NCBI GenBank assembly: GCA_017848075.1
Contig: JAGALG010000124.1
Coordinates: 1-17,038 of the forward strand
Reading direction: 5' to 3'
Origin: Oscillospiraceae bacterium
GTDB taxonomy: Bacteria; Bacillota; Clostridia; Oscillospirales; Ruminococcaceae
DNA length: 17,038 nt
The notes under the pieces: generated by a model
Seen by the model: only the letters and a program-made list of their open reading frames with translations
Told to the model about the DNA's origin: nothing
Databases searched by the model: none
Part shown: in pieces, positions 6,995-15,172 of the stretch
How the letters are laid out: the number at the start of each line of letters is the position of its first letter
How positions within the stretch are numbered: the stretch's first letter is position 1
Made by a program: the position numbers and the translations under genes

Positions 6995-8284
6995 ATGCGC
7001 GCTGCTTTTTATACCTTGGGCTGCAAGGTAAATCAATATGAAACACAGATCATGATCCAGCAATTCGCCGCAGACGGCTACGATATTGTTGAAGCCTCTG
7101 AGGATGCTGATGTATATGTGGTCAATTCCTGCACCGTCACCTCCACCGGTGACAAAAAGACCCGTCAGGTGATCCACCGCCTGCACCGCCAGAACCCCTC
7201 CGCTGTCATTGCTTTGACAGGCTGTTATTCTCAGGCTTATCCTGCCGAGGTTGCCGCCATGGAAGAGGTCAATGTTCTGACCGGTACCGGAAACAAAACT
7301 GCCATTCTTGGCCATGTCAACACCTTCCTGAAAACCCGTCAGCGAATCGTCGATATTCCGGCACATGACCGCCGTGAGAGTTTCGAGCCAATGAAGGCTG
7401 ACAGCTTTTTGGAGCGTACCCGTGCCTTTGTCAAAATCCAGGATGGTTGTGAGCATTACTGCTCCTACTGCATCATTCCTTACGCCCGTGGTTTTGTCCG
7501 CTCCAAGGCGCTGGAGGATTTGAAGCTGGAGCTTTATAATCTGAGCATGGCAGGATTCCGGGAAGTTGTTTTGGTCGGCATTGACTTGTCCAGTTATGGT
7601 AAAGATTTGGGCCTGCGTTTGATTGATGCTATTTTAGCCGCCTGTACTACAGATGGTATCGAACGCGTTCGTCTTGGCTCTCTGGAGCCGGATCTCTTCA
7701 GCGATGAGGACTACCAGCTGCTGGCTACCCTACCTCAGTTCTGTCCGCAGTTCCACCTGTCTCTGCAAAGCGGCTGTGATGCAACACTGAAGCGTATGAA
7801 CCGCCACTATGACTCGGCACGCTACCGTGAGATCGTGGCTAAAATCCGCAAATATTTCGAAAATCCGTCCATAACGACTGATATTATGGTGGGCTTCCCT
7901 GGGGAAACGGAAGAGGAATTCCAGCAGAGTCTGGAGTTCTGTAAAGAGATCTCCTTTGCGAAATCTCATATCTTCGCTTACTCTATCCGCAAAGGTACCC
8001 GTGCGGCCAAAATGCCGGATCAGGTGACCAATGCTGTAAAGGAACAGCGGAGCCACATCCTTTCCGCTGCAATGGAAATCTGTCATAAGGACTTCCTGCA
8101 GCAGCAGATCGGCCGAACCGAGGAGGTTCTTTTTGAAACAGATGTGATCAAAGGCGGCTATGTTGGTTACACGAAAAACTATAGCCCTGTCTGGGTTCAG
8201 AGCGAAGAAAATCTCTGCGGCCAGCTGCGTTCTGTAAAAATTAATGGCGCAGATGAACAGTATTGTCTTGGACAAGTGATTTAA
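6995..8284 (+). CDS. mtaB: tRNA (N6-threonylcarbamoyladenosine-37) C2-methylthiotransferase MtaB
   Basis: MtaB is a radical-SAM enzyme that turns t6A37 into ms2t6A37 in tRNAs reading ANN codons. From the ATG at 6995 the protein has 429 residues, close to family length. The N-terminal methylthiotransferase domain shows LGCKVNQYE (C10), VNSCTVT (C46) and LTGCYSQ (C77), the ligands of the auxiliary cluster. The radical-SAM cluster site is CEHYCSYC (C152, C156, C159). A TRAM-like domain closes the protein (GGYVGYTKNYSPVWV). LGCKVN and overall pattern favour MtaB over MiaB or RimO. An upstream in-frame TTG at 6971 is less likely because AAAGGAAG sits 6 nt before 6995. It is a single gene ending at a strong terminator. 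Confidence 0.95.
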   Translation: MRAAFYTLGCKVNQYETQIMIQQFAADGYDIVEASEDADVYVVNSCTVTSTGDKKTRQVIHRLHRQNPSAVIALTGCYSQAYPAEVAAMEEVNVLTGTGNKTAILGHVNTFLKTRQRIVDIPAHDRRESFEPMKADSFLERTRAFVKIQDGCEHYCSYCIIPYARGFVRSKALEDLKLELYNLSMAGFREVVLVGIDLSSYGKDLGLRLIDAILAACTTDGIERVRLGSLEPDLFSDEDYQLLATLPQFCPQFHLSLQSGCDATLKRMNRHYDSARYREIVAKIRKYFENPSITTDIMVGFPGETEEEFQQSLEFCKEISFAKSHIFAYSIRKGTRAAKMPDQVTNAVKEQRSHILSAAMEICHKDFLQQQIGRTEEVLFETDVIKGGYVGYTKNYSPVWVQSEENLCGQLRSVKINGADEQYCLGQVI

Positions 8285-8300
8285 TTTTTTCCAAACTTGT

Positions 8301-8346
8301 AAAAATCAGAAGAAACCACCCTGTGCTTCTTCTGATTTTTCTATTT
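8301..8346 (+). terminator. Intrinsic terminator of mtaB
   Basis: A 14-bp perfect stem (AAAAATCAGAAGAA at 8301-8314 with 8327-8340) and a 12-nt loop are followed by T-rich sequence, 17 nt past the mtaB stop. Confidence 0.92.
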
Positions 8347-8383
8347 TCCTGACGAATTATCTGTATTTTTTCAAGAAAAAGGG

Positions 8384-8410
8384 TTGCGATCCATCAATTT
8401 ATGGTATAAT
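8384..8410 (+). promoter_or_regulatory. Extended -10 promoter of purL
   Basis: A TGG-TATAAT extended -10 is at 8402-8410. The best -35, TTGCGA at 8384-8389, has a short 15-bp spacer, so the extended -10 probably does most of the work. The leader to the ATG is only about 57 nt. It holds a small TGGG/CCCA hairpin and an A/T-only inverted repeat (8431-8438 with 8451-8458) before the GGAG site. That is too short for a purine riboswitch. Confidence 0.65.
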
Positions 8411-8474
8411 TAAAGTTGGGAACACCCACCTAATATAACAATGCTTTTTATTATATTACATAGGAGTGTGAATT

Positions 8475-11400
8475 ATGTCTGTTTACAGAATCTATGTCGA
8501 AAAGAAAGCCCCATTTGCTGTTGAAGCTGCAGGCGTTCTTTCCGACATCCGCAACACCCTCGGTATCGAAGGCGTGGAAAGCGTTCGTGTGATCAACCGC
8601 TATGATGTGGAAGACATTTCCGTGGAAGACTTCGAAATGGCAAAGGTAAACATCTTCTCTGAACCACAGGTTGATGATATTTACGATACCCTGCCTGAGT
8701 TCGGCGGCAATGATCATGTCTTTGCTGTACAGTTCCTTCCTGGCCAGTTCGACCAGCGTGCCGACTCTGCTGCACAGTGCATCCAGCTGGCTGCGCAGAA
8801 TCAGCGCCCAACCGTTGCTTCCGCAAAAGTGTATGTTGTTTCCGGCAACATCAACGAAGACGAATTCCTGAAAATTAAGAAAAACCTGATCAACCCTGTG
8901 GAATCCTGCGAAACTACACTGGATACTTTGACCACCCTGCACACTCCATTTGATGTACCAGCTGATGTCGCAGTACTGGACGGCTTCCTGGATCTGGACG
9001 AAGATGGTCTGAAAGGCTTCATCAAGGACTACGGTCTGGCCATGGACCTGGCTGATATCACCTTCTGCCAGAAATACTTCCGTGAAGATGAAAAACGCTG
9101 CCCAACCATTACTGAGATTCGTATGATCGATACTTACTGGTCTGACCACTGCCGTCATACCACATTCTCCACCATTGTGGAAAATGTGAATATCGATTGT
9201 GACTATATCAAAGATACCTATAACGAATATCTCCAGCTCCGTGAAAAACTGTATGTAGGCAGAAACAAACCAATCTGCCTGATGGATCTGGCTACAATCG
9301 GCGCAAAAGCTCTGAAGAAGAGCGGTAAGCTGACCGATTTGGATGAATCCGAAGAGATCAACGCTTGCTCTGTAAAGATCACTGTTGATGTGGACGGCGA
9401 GGATCAGGATTGGCTGCTGATGTTCAAAAATGAGACCCACAACCACCCAACCGAGATCGAGCCTTTCGGCGGTGCTGCTACCTGTCTGGGTGGTGCGATC
9501 CGTGACCCACTGTCCGGCCGTTCCTATGTATATCAGGCAATGCGTGTGACCGGTGCTGCTGATCCGCTGACTCCATTCAGTGAAACGATCCCGGGCAAAC
9601 TTCCACAGAAGAAAATCGTGACCACCGCAGCTGCTGGTTACAGCTCCTACGGCAACCAGATCGGTCTGGCTACCGGTCAGGTCAACGAAGTATACCACCC
9701 GGGCTATGTAGCAAAACGCATGGAGATCGGTGCTGTTATCGGCGCTGCTCCTGCAAGTCATGTTGTTCGTGAAGTTCCTGCTGACAGCGATGTAGTTATC
9801 CTGCTGGGCGGCAAGACCGGCCGTGACGGCTGCGGCGGTGCTACCGGTTCCTCCAAATCTCATACTACGGAGTCCCTGACCTCCTGCGGTGCAGAAGTTC
9901 AGAAGGGTAATGCTCCGGAAGAAAGAAAGATCCAGCGTCTGTTCCGCAATCCAGAAGTAACCCGTATGATCAAACGCTGCAACGACTTTGGCGCAGGCGG
10001 CGTATCCGTTGCAATCGGTGAGCTGGCTGACGGTCTGCGTATCAATCTGGATCTAGTTCCAAAGAAATATGACGGTCTGGACGGCACCGAACTGGCAATC
10101 TCCGAATCTCAGGAGCGTATGGCCTGCGTTGTTCGCAAAGAAGATGTGGACAAGTTCCTGGAACTGGCTGATAAAGAAAACCTGCTGGCAACCCCTGTTG
10201 CTGTTGTAACAGAAGAACCTCGTCTGGTTATGCATTGGAGAGACAAAAAAATCGTTGACCTGTCTCGTGCCTTCCTGAACTCCAACGGTGCTGCAAAATA
10301 TATCGATGTGAATGTAAGTGCTCCGGAAAAAGTTGGCTGCTGCGGCTGCCACTGCGGCGAAAAATCCATGAAAGAAAAATTCATGGATACCCTGTCCTCT
10401 CTGAATGTTTGCTCTCAGAAAGGTCTGATGGAGCGCTTCGACTGCACCATCGGTTCCGGTACTGTTCTGATGCCTCACGGCGGTAAAAACCAGCTGACTC
10501 CTTCTCAGGCAATGGCTGCGAAGATCTCTATGGAAAAAGGCAACACCAGTACCGTTTCCCTCATGTCCTGGGGCTTCAATCCAAATCTGTCTGAAAAGAG
10601 CCCATACCACGGTGCAATGAGCGCTGTGATCGAATCTGTCGCAAAACTGATTGCTGTAGGCGGCAGCAGAAGCAAATGCTGGCTGTCCTTCCAGGAATAC
10701 TTTGAAAAAGTTGGAAACGACCCAAGCAAATGGGGAAAACCATTCTCTGCACTGCTGGGCGGCCTGAAAGCTCAGCTGGAATTGGGCGTTGGCGCAATCG
10801 GCGGTAAAGACTCCATGTCCGGTAACTTTGAAGAACTTCATGTTCCACCAACACTGGTATCCTTTGCAGCCGGCGTAACCAAGCTGCAGAATGTAGTTTC
10901 CAACGAATTTAAAGCAGCCGGCCACAATGTATACCTGCTGCTCCCAGAATACGATGAAAACGGTCTGCCAAACTTCGACAGTATCCGCAGCGTATTCGAT
11001 GAAATGGAAGCTCTGATCAAATCCGGCAAACTGCTGTCCACCTACACCCTGGGTATGGGCGGCGTAGCAGAAGCTGTCTGCAAGATGGGCTTCGGCAACA
11101 GCATTGGTTTTGCTTTCGATATGGTTCCATGCGGTGCAATGTTTAAACCTGTTTATGGCGGCTTCCTCTTTGAAACCGCAGAAGCAGTAGAAACCTCCGC
11201 ACAGCTGCTGGGCCACACCACCGAAGAATACAGCATCAAAATCAAAGATGAAACCATCTGCCTCTGCGAAGTACAGAGTGCTTGGGAGGAAAAACTGGAG
11301 CCGATATATCCACGCCGCACTCCAACTCCAAAGATAGTGATCCCAACCTTTAACTACGAAGCAAAAGCTGTTCTGAAATCTTCCGCTAAACTGGCTCATC

Positions 11401-12197
11401 CAAAAGTTCTGATCCCTGTATTCCCAGGTACCAACTGTGAATATGACACCGCAAGAGCGTTCGAGCGTGCCGGTGCTCAGGCCAACATCGTTGTGATCCG
11501 TAACCAGAACAGCGATCAGATCAAAGAATCTGTAGAACTGATGAAGAAGATGATCGCTGAAACCAATATCATTGCGATCCCTGGCGGCTTCTCCGGTGGT
11601 GACGAACCAGACGGTTCTGCTAAATTTATCACCTCCTTCTTCCGCAATCCTGGTATCACCGATGCAGTTCATAAGTTCCTGAACAATAAAGACGGTCTGA
11701 TGTGCGGTATCTGTAACGGCTTCCAGGCTCTGGTGAAACTGGGTCTGGTACCATTCGGCGAGATCCGTGTTCCAAGCGAGGATTCTCCAACCCTGACCTA
11801 CAATGTGATCAACCGTCACCAGTCTTCTCTGGTTCGCACCAGAATCGCTTCCAACAAGTCTCCATGGCTGATGCATAACAAAGTAGGCGATATCCACACC
11901 ATCGCAATTTCCCACGGTGAGGGCCGCTTCGTTATCAGCGATGAGCTGCTGGCACAGCTGGCTGAAAACGGTCAGATTGCTACCCAGTATGTAGACCACG
12001 ACGGAAATCCAACTCTGGACAACCGCTTCAATCCAAATGGCTCTGTTGCTGCAATTGAGGGTATTACCTCTGCAGACGGCCGTGTATTCGGTAAAATGGG
12101 CCACTCCGAGCGTTACGATGGTTCTCTCTATGTCAATGTTGAAGGCAACAAAGACCAGAAGATGTTCCAAGGCGCTGTAGATTACTTCCGCGACTAA
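8475..12197 (+). CDS. purL: Phosphoribosylformylglycinamidine synthase, single-chain form with glutaminase domain
   Basis: FGAM synthase performs the fourth step of purine synthesis: FGAR, glutamine and ATP give FGAM. The 1240-residue protein fuses the PurL synthase and PurQ glutaminase, unlike the split PurSQL of Bacillus, and resembles the Clostridial single-chain type. Marks of the synthase part are WSDHCRHTTF, FKNETHNHPTEIEPFGGAAT, GAGGVSVAIGELADG and GAIGGKDSMSG. The C-terminal glutaminase begins near residue 980 with VLIPVFPGTNCEYDTARAFE and carries the Cys nucleophile C1080 (GICNGFQAL), then H1147 and E1149 in SHGEGRF. A Cys-rich CCGCHC patch at 622-627 is odd. The ATG has AGGAGTG upstream. 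It is a lone purine gene, with no other pur gene in the window. Confidence 0.97.
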   Translation: MSVYRIYVEKKAPFAVEAAGVLSDIRNTLGIEGVESVRVINRYDVEDISVEDFEMAKVNIFSEPQVDDIYDTLPEFGGNDHVFAVQFLPGQFDQRADSAAQCIQLAAQNQRPTVASAKVYVVSGNINEDEFLKIKKNLINPVESCETTLDTLTTLHTPFDVPADVAVLDGFLDLDEDGLKGFIKDYGLAMDLADITFCQKYFREDEKRCPTITEIRMIDTYWSDHCRHTTFSTIVENVNIDCDYIKDTYNEYLQLREKLYVGRNKPICLMDLATIGAKALKKSGKLTDLDESEEINACSVKITVDVDGEDQDWLLMFKNETHNHPTEIEPFGGAATCLGGAIRDPLSGRSYVYQAMRVTGAADPLTPFSETIPGKLPQKKIVTTAAAGYSSYGNQIGLATGQVNEVYHPGYVAKRMEIGAVIGAAPASHVVREVPADSDVVILLGGKTGRDGCGGATGSSKSHTTESLTSCGAEVQKGNAPEERKIQRLFRNPEVTRMIKRCNDFGAGGVSVAIGELADGLRINLDLVPKKYDGLDGTELAISESQERMACVVRKEDVDKFLELADKENLLATPVAVVTEEPRLVMHWRDKKIVDLSRAFLNSNGAAKYIDVNVSAPEKVGCCGCHCGEKSMKEKFMDTLSSLNVCSQKGLMERFDCTIGSGTVLMPHGGKNQLTPSQAMAAKISMEKGNTSTVSLMSWGFNPNLSEKSPYHGAMSAVIESVAKLIAVGGSRSKCWLSFQEYFEKVGNDPSKWGKPFSALLGGLKAQLELGVGAIGGKDSMSGNFEELHVPPTLVSFAAGVTKLQNVVSNEFKAAGHNVYLLLPEYDENGLPNFDSIRSVFDEMEALIKSGKLLSTYTLGMGGVAEAVCKMGFGNSIGFAFDMVPCGAMFKPVYGGFLFETAEAVETSAQLLGHTTEEYSIKIKDETICLCEVQSAWEEKLEPIYPRRTPTPKIVIPTFNYEAKAVLKSSAKLAHPKVLIPVFPGTNCEYDTARAFERAGAQANIVVIRNQNSDQIKESVELMKKMIAETNIIAIPGGFSGGDEPDGSAKFITSFFRNPGITDAVHKFLNNKDGLMCGICNGFQALVKLGLVPFGEIRVPSEDSPTLTYNVINRHQSSLVRTRIASNKSPWLMHNKVGDIHTIAISHGEGRFVISDELLAQLAENGQIATQYVDHDGNPTLDNRFNPNGSVAAIEGITSADGRVFGKMGHSERYDGSLYVNVEGNKDQKMFQGAVDYFRD

Positions 12198-12206
12198 GAG
12201 ATACAA

Positions 12207-12240
12207 AAAAGCCACCCCGCTGGGGTGGCTTTTCTTTTTC
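12207..12240. terminator. Bidirectional terminator between purL and the convergent membrane-protein gene
   Basis: A 12-bp perfect stem (AAAAGCCACCCC at 12207-12218 with 12222-12233) with a GCT loop is flanked by an A run on the left and a T run on the right. It ends purL on the plus strand and the membrane-protein gene on the minus strand. Confidence 0.93.
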
Positions 12241-12241
12241 G

Positions 12242-13018
12242 CTATGAAAGAATACCCGATGCACAGAGCAAGCAGATAACTGCTAAAATTCCAAAAAGTG
12301 CGGCTCCGGCATAGGAAGTGAAGAAATACCAGGAACTCGGCTCCATACCAGCTGCATTCTTGATATCCCAGGAAAAGGCCTTCTGCAATTCAAACAGATC
12401 CCCCGCATGGAAGGCCAGTGCATAGGCACAGGCAATACACAAAATATAGTACAGAACAAATTCCATATTATATTTTCCCTGCATTTCGCTTTCCCCGTAT
12501 GCCATATTTAAAAAACATTGGATTTTTTCCTGGTAATTCATTCGCCCTACTACATCAAAAACATCTTTCTTGTTCTCTTCCAGTAGTTTATTCACGGCTT
12601 CCCAGTCATCAAAACTGAAATTCTTCCCTTGGTAATGAGTTCCACTGAATTCCAAGTTCTTGCCACTGGATACATTGTAATTTACGATCGTCAGGCCCGT
12701 CAAGTTTTTCTTGGAGCCTTCTGTTTCTGTCAAAGTCCAAGTTTCTTCGGGTGCACCATCTTTCTCATAAGTAACGATTACCGGATTATCCCCTGGGAAG
12801 CGTCCTTCCATTTTGTAGACCTGTTCAATCCCATCTTCTCGACGAACAAAAACACGCTGTGTTTCTGTGTCCTCTGTCAGCTTGTAAAAATCCTGTCCCC
12901 AAGTATCTCCAATAAAAATTCCATCCACATTCATCAGCATCCAGGCAATCAGCAGAAATACTACAGCTACAGCCCAATACAACAATTTACACTTTTGCTT
13001 TGTTGTCCAGTTTTTCAT
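12242..13018 (-). CDS. Hypothetical membrane protein with one N-terminal and two C-terminal helices
   Basis: I do not recognise this 258-residue protein. Residues 11-30 (LLYWAVAVVFLLIAWMLM) form a membrane segment after a basic start. About 150 polar residues follow, probably outside the cell and beta-rich (VFVRREDGIEQVYKMEGRFP, VIVTYEKDGAPEETWTL). Near the C-terminus are two more hydrophobic segments, about 186-204 and 231-255. The large polar part between helices suggests a sensor or envelope role, but nothing shows a catalytic site. The ATG at 13018 has AAAGGAGAG upstream and its own promoter, divergent from the lipoprotein gene. Its stop abuts the shared terminator with purL. Confidence 0.8.
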   Translation of the reverse strand: MKNWTTKQKCKLLYWAVAVVFLLIAWMLMNVDGIFIGDTWGQDFYKLTEDTETQRVFVRREDGIEQVYKMEGRFPGDNPVIVTYEKDGAPEETWTLTETEGSKKNLTGLTIVNYNVSSGKNLEFSGTHYQGKNFSFDDWEAVNKLLEENKKDVFDVVGRMNYQEKIQCFLNMAYGESEMQGKYNMEFVLYYILCIACAYALAFHAGDLFELQKAFSWDIKNAAGMEPSSWYFFTSYAGAALFGILAVICLLCASGILS

Positions 13019-13041
13019 AAAAACACTCTCCTTTCGTTTTC

Positions 13042-13071
13042 ATTGTAACATAGTTTTATAAATCTTTACAA
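13042..13071 (-). promoter_or_regulatory. Sigma-A promoter of the hypothetical membrane protein gene
   Basis: The minus strand shows TTGTAA (13066-13071), an 18-bp spacer and TACAAT (13042-13047) with a TG extension. Its -10 region resembles that of the divergent lipoprotein gene. Confidence 0.75.
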
Positions 13072-13089
13072 TAGTGGGAATGAAAACAC

Positions 13090-13118
13090 TGTCCGGGTAT
13101 AACTATTTATGTTATAAT
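13090..13118 (+). promoter_or_regulatory. Extended -10 promoter of the lipoprotein gene
   Basis: TGT-TATAAT forms an extended -10 (13110-13118). The -35 at 13090-13095 (TGTCCG) is weak, with a 17-bp spacer. The ATG follows 38 nt downstream. Confidence 0.7.
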
Positions 13119-13156
13119 GAAATTACAGAAATCGAATCAAAGAGAGGAGAGGTTTT

Positions 13157-13777
13157 ATGAAAAAATTTGCCGTTCTATTTCTTACTCTGAGCCTTTGCCT
13201 CTGCTCTTGTGCTCCGAAAAACGCCCGTGCTTTAACGGATGAGGAAATTGCACAAGTGAATGATGCTTTCTTCTTTATGATCGAAAACGAGACAGGAGAA
13301 GCGGAAATAAACCCTTTGACCTGTATGCTGATGGATTACTATGATCGTCCGGAAGAAATGCCTCTCAAAAACTTCTTGCAGTACTTCCCAGCAGAGGGTG
13401 ATGTCACCACAGCGGAAGAATTCGAGGCTTTGAAAACATTAGCGGATTTCCCCTTCCAAGAGGTAAGCTCTGTATCTGAAATGCCTGTTCCACTTCATCG
13501 TATCCCCGCTGCAGATGTAGAAGAACAACTGCAGCAATACATGGGTGACTCTATCGATGATCTGAAGAAAACAGATGGTGTACTATATCTGGATTCTTAC
13601 GATGCGTATTACACCTATACCAGCGATGCCGGTGGGGGATATTTTAATTGCGAAAGCGGTGAACTGGACGATAATACCCTCCTGCTTTACGGAAGCAGTA
13701 CAGCTGGTCCTTGTGTCATTACAATGAAAAATATCGAGAATAATTGGAAAATCATTTCCCATCAAGCTACAGCATAA
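13157..13777 (+). CDS. Hypothetical lipoprotein
   Basis: I do not recognise this 206-residue protein. The start, MKKFAVLFLTLSLCLCSC, is a lipoprotein signal with a probable lipobox LCSC and lipidated C18, so it should be anchored on the outer face of the membrane. The mature part is acidic, with YYDRPEEMPLKNFLQYFP at about 55-75, and ends with a beta-rich region (TSDAGGGYFNCESGELDD, NIENNWKIISHQA). The shape resembles small secreted DUF-type lipoproteins that may bind partners, but no catalytic motif is visible. A GAGAGGAGAGG site precedes the ATG. It is a single gene with its own promoter, and it shares a terminator with the convergent sortase gene. Confidence 0.82.
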   Translation: MKKFAVLFLTLSLCLCSCAPKNARALTDEEIAQVNDAFFFMIENETGEAEINPLTCMLMDYYDRPEEMPLKNFLQYFPAEGDVTTAEEFEALKTLADFPFQEVSSVSEMPVPLHRIPAADVEEQLQQYMGDSIDDLKKTDGVLYLDSYDAYYTYTSDAGGGYFNCESGELDDNTLLLYGSSTAGPCVITMKNIENNWKIISHQATA

Positions 13778-13780
13778 ATA

Positions 13781-13814
13781 AAAAAGCCGGCCACATGGCC
13801 GGCTTTTTCTTTTT
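13781..13814. terminator. Bidirectional terminator between the lipoprotein and sortase genes
   Basis: A perfect stem (AAAAAGCCGGCC at 13781-13792 with GGCCGGCTTTTT at 13797-13808) with an ACAT loop has A and T runs on both sides. It serves both convergent genes. Confidence 0.93.
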
Positions 13815-13817
13815 CAA

Positions 13818-15023
13818 TTAGTCTACCAACTTGCCCATAACAACAAAGCGGTACTGATCTGTGCTGCCCTTCATGCGGGTGCAGGTGGACAGGGAAATGA
13901 TCTTATCACTGGTCGTTACATTGACATTGTAATCGTGGAGGCTTTCCTTCTTTGCTGTCTTAATGACATTCGAGAATTTACTTGCATCCGGATACGCATA
14001 GATGTAATCAGTCCAGTTCTGATGAGTATAGAACGCTGCAAACACCTGATATTTATAATCTTTCTGAGTGGTAGAGAAGTAAATATACGGTGTTTTAGCC
14101 GCAAAGTCTGCATTGGCGAAAGCATGCACCTGTGCGAACATTACATCTCTTGTATTATTATCAGCCAATGGCTCTACACAGTTGGTCCAGTTGTGCCCAT
14201 AAATAATCGTATTTGTTGGCAAACCGCTGTTGAAGTTACATTCATAGTCTGCTACCAGAGCACCATTGCTGTCCCACTGTTTATAAATATTATAATTCAT
14301 GTAGTAGGTGTTGTTGCTGGTGTGGGTAACCGGATAGTTTACATTGGTATTTGGAATATTGATCCAACCGATAATGTCTTTATTGATTTCCGATTTATAT
14401 TTTTTAGCTTTTGCTGACAGAGATTTTGGTTCCTCTGTCGTTGCCTCTGTGGTATTAATCTCTGTTTTTTTATTTTCTTCTTTTGCTTCTTCCTCTTTCT
14501 TTACGGCTTCCTGCTTATTTGCTTCCGTAGAGGTCTGCGCAGAAGATTCTGTATTGTTCGTATTATTGTTTTGTGTTTCTGTGGTGGTCGTGGTATTATT
14601 GGAAGTAGAAGTGTTATTGTTGTTTTCCGTGGAGTTATTTTCTTTTTCAGAAGAATTTTCTTCGGTGGTAGTTTCCTTCTCTGGAGCTTCCTCCGTTTCT
14701 TTTTCTTCTTCTACCGCTTCCTCGCTTTCTTCTTCCTTCGTTTCTGCTTCCTTAGATTCTTCCTCTTTTGTTTCTTCTGTATTGTCTACAGAGGTTTCTG
14801 CTTTCTCCTCCGTATCATCCTTATTCTCCACAGTTTCTTCCATTACTTTATCATTGTCAAGAACTGCTTCATCGGAATTATCTGCCAGAGAAATTGCACC
14901 GGCACTAATACCGCCAACAAGAACCAAAGCAGCCAATACTGCCGCACCAGGATATGCCTTCAGCAAACCCTTCAAGCTGCCGATTTTAGCCTTGCTTTCT
15001 CTTTCACCAATTTTCGTCTTCAT
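13818..15023 (-). CDS. Class B sortase with long acidic, Asn/Thr-rich stalk
   Basis: Sortases are membrane-anchored transpeptidases that join surface proteins to the cell wall. After a basic start, residues 26-47 form one membrane helix (N-terminal anchor). Residues 48-200 are low complexity: Glu/Lys/Thr-rich, then Asn/Thr/Ser-rich, then Glu/Lys again. The catalytic domain covers about 205-401. It has IGWINIPNTNVNYPV, the catalytic His in IIYGHN (H277), the Cys in SLSTC (C381) and the Arg in QYRFVV (R392), which fits class B. The stalk could hold the enzyme away from the membrane through thick wall; this is inference. No protein with a sorting signal is encoded in the window. A GGAGTG site precedes the ATG by 8 nt. 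The codon bias of the stalk is repetitive, so its length may vary between strains. Confidence 0.92.
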   Translation of the reverse strand: MKTKIGERESKAKIGSLKGLLKAYPGAAVLAALVLVGGISAGAISLADNSDEAVLDNDKVMEETVENKDDTEEKAETSVDNTEETKEEESKEAETKEEESEEAVEEEKETEEAPEKETTTEENSSEKENNSTENNNNTSTSNNTTTTTETQNNNTNNTESSAQTSTEANKQEAVKKEEEAKEENKKTEINTTEATTEEPKSLSAKAKKYKSEINKDIIGWINIPNTNVNYPVTHTSNNTYYMNYNIYKQWDSNGALVADYECNFNSGLPTNTIIYGHNWTNCVEPLADNNTRDVMFAQVHAFANADFAAKTPYIYFSTTQKDYKYQVFAAFYTHQNWTDYIYAYPDASKFSNVIKTAKKESLHDYNVNVTTSDKIISLSTCTRMKGSTDQYRFVVMGKLVD

Positions 15024-15052
15024 TCAAATAACACTCCAGTATCCAGATTCGT

Positions 15053-15084
15053 AGCACCCACCCGGTTCCATCCGGATAAGTGCC
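15053..15084 (-). promoter_or_regulatory. Hairpin in the 5' leader of the sortase mRNA
   Basis: In the RNA, GGCACUUAUCCGG pairs with CCGGGUGGGUGCU across a 6-nt loop, giving 13 pairs in a row with four G-U pairs. It lies between the predicted start of transcription and the ribosome binding site. No T run follows it, so it is not a terminator. It may stabilise the mRNA or bind a regulator. Confidence 0.5.
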
Positions 15085-15095
15085 TTAACCACCTT

Positions 15096-15124
15096 AGTAT
15101 AGCATATCTTTCCTCTTTTGTGAA
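15096..15124 (-). promoter_or_regulatory. Sigma-A promoter of the sortase gene
   Basis: The minus strand has TTCACA (15119-15124), a 17-bp spacer and TGC-TATACT (an extended -10 with the hexamer at 15096-15101). The -35 lies in the left arm of an inverted repeat. Confidence 0.75.
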
Positions 15125-15141
15125 CGAGAGAAATTCACAAA
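15117..15141. promoter_or_regulatory. Inverted repeat between the sortase and ogt genes, candidate operator
   Basis: TTTGTGAA (15117-15124) and TTCACAAA (15134-15141) are perfect complements separated by 9 bp, giving a centre-to-centre distance of 17 bp. The left arm contains the -35 of the sortase promoter. A weak plus-strand promoter for ogt (TTGTGA at 15118-15123, 18 bp, TATTGT at 15142-15147) also overlaps it. Confidence 0.45.
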
Positions 15142-15172
15142 TATTGTCGAAAATGAAAGGAAATATACACCA

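Noticed and set aside
8411..8474. A purine riboswitch or 6S RNA before purL
   Set aside because: Only about 57 nt lie between the predicted transcript start and the ATG, too short for either, and no aptamer core is visible.
10053..12215. A 720-codon open frame on the minus strand opposite purL, and a 470-codon one at 8451-9863
   Set aside because: Both are shadows of purL. The translations are rich in His, Phe, Cys and Trp without any family pattern, have no ribosome binding site, and run across the purL terminator or start region. PurL codon bias explains the lack of stops.
15117..15141. A CRP/FNR-type site before the sortase gene
   Set aside because: The half-sites TGTGA/TCACA are 11 bp apart rather than 6, so the spacing does not fit that family; kept only as a generic inverted repeat.
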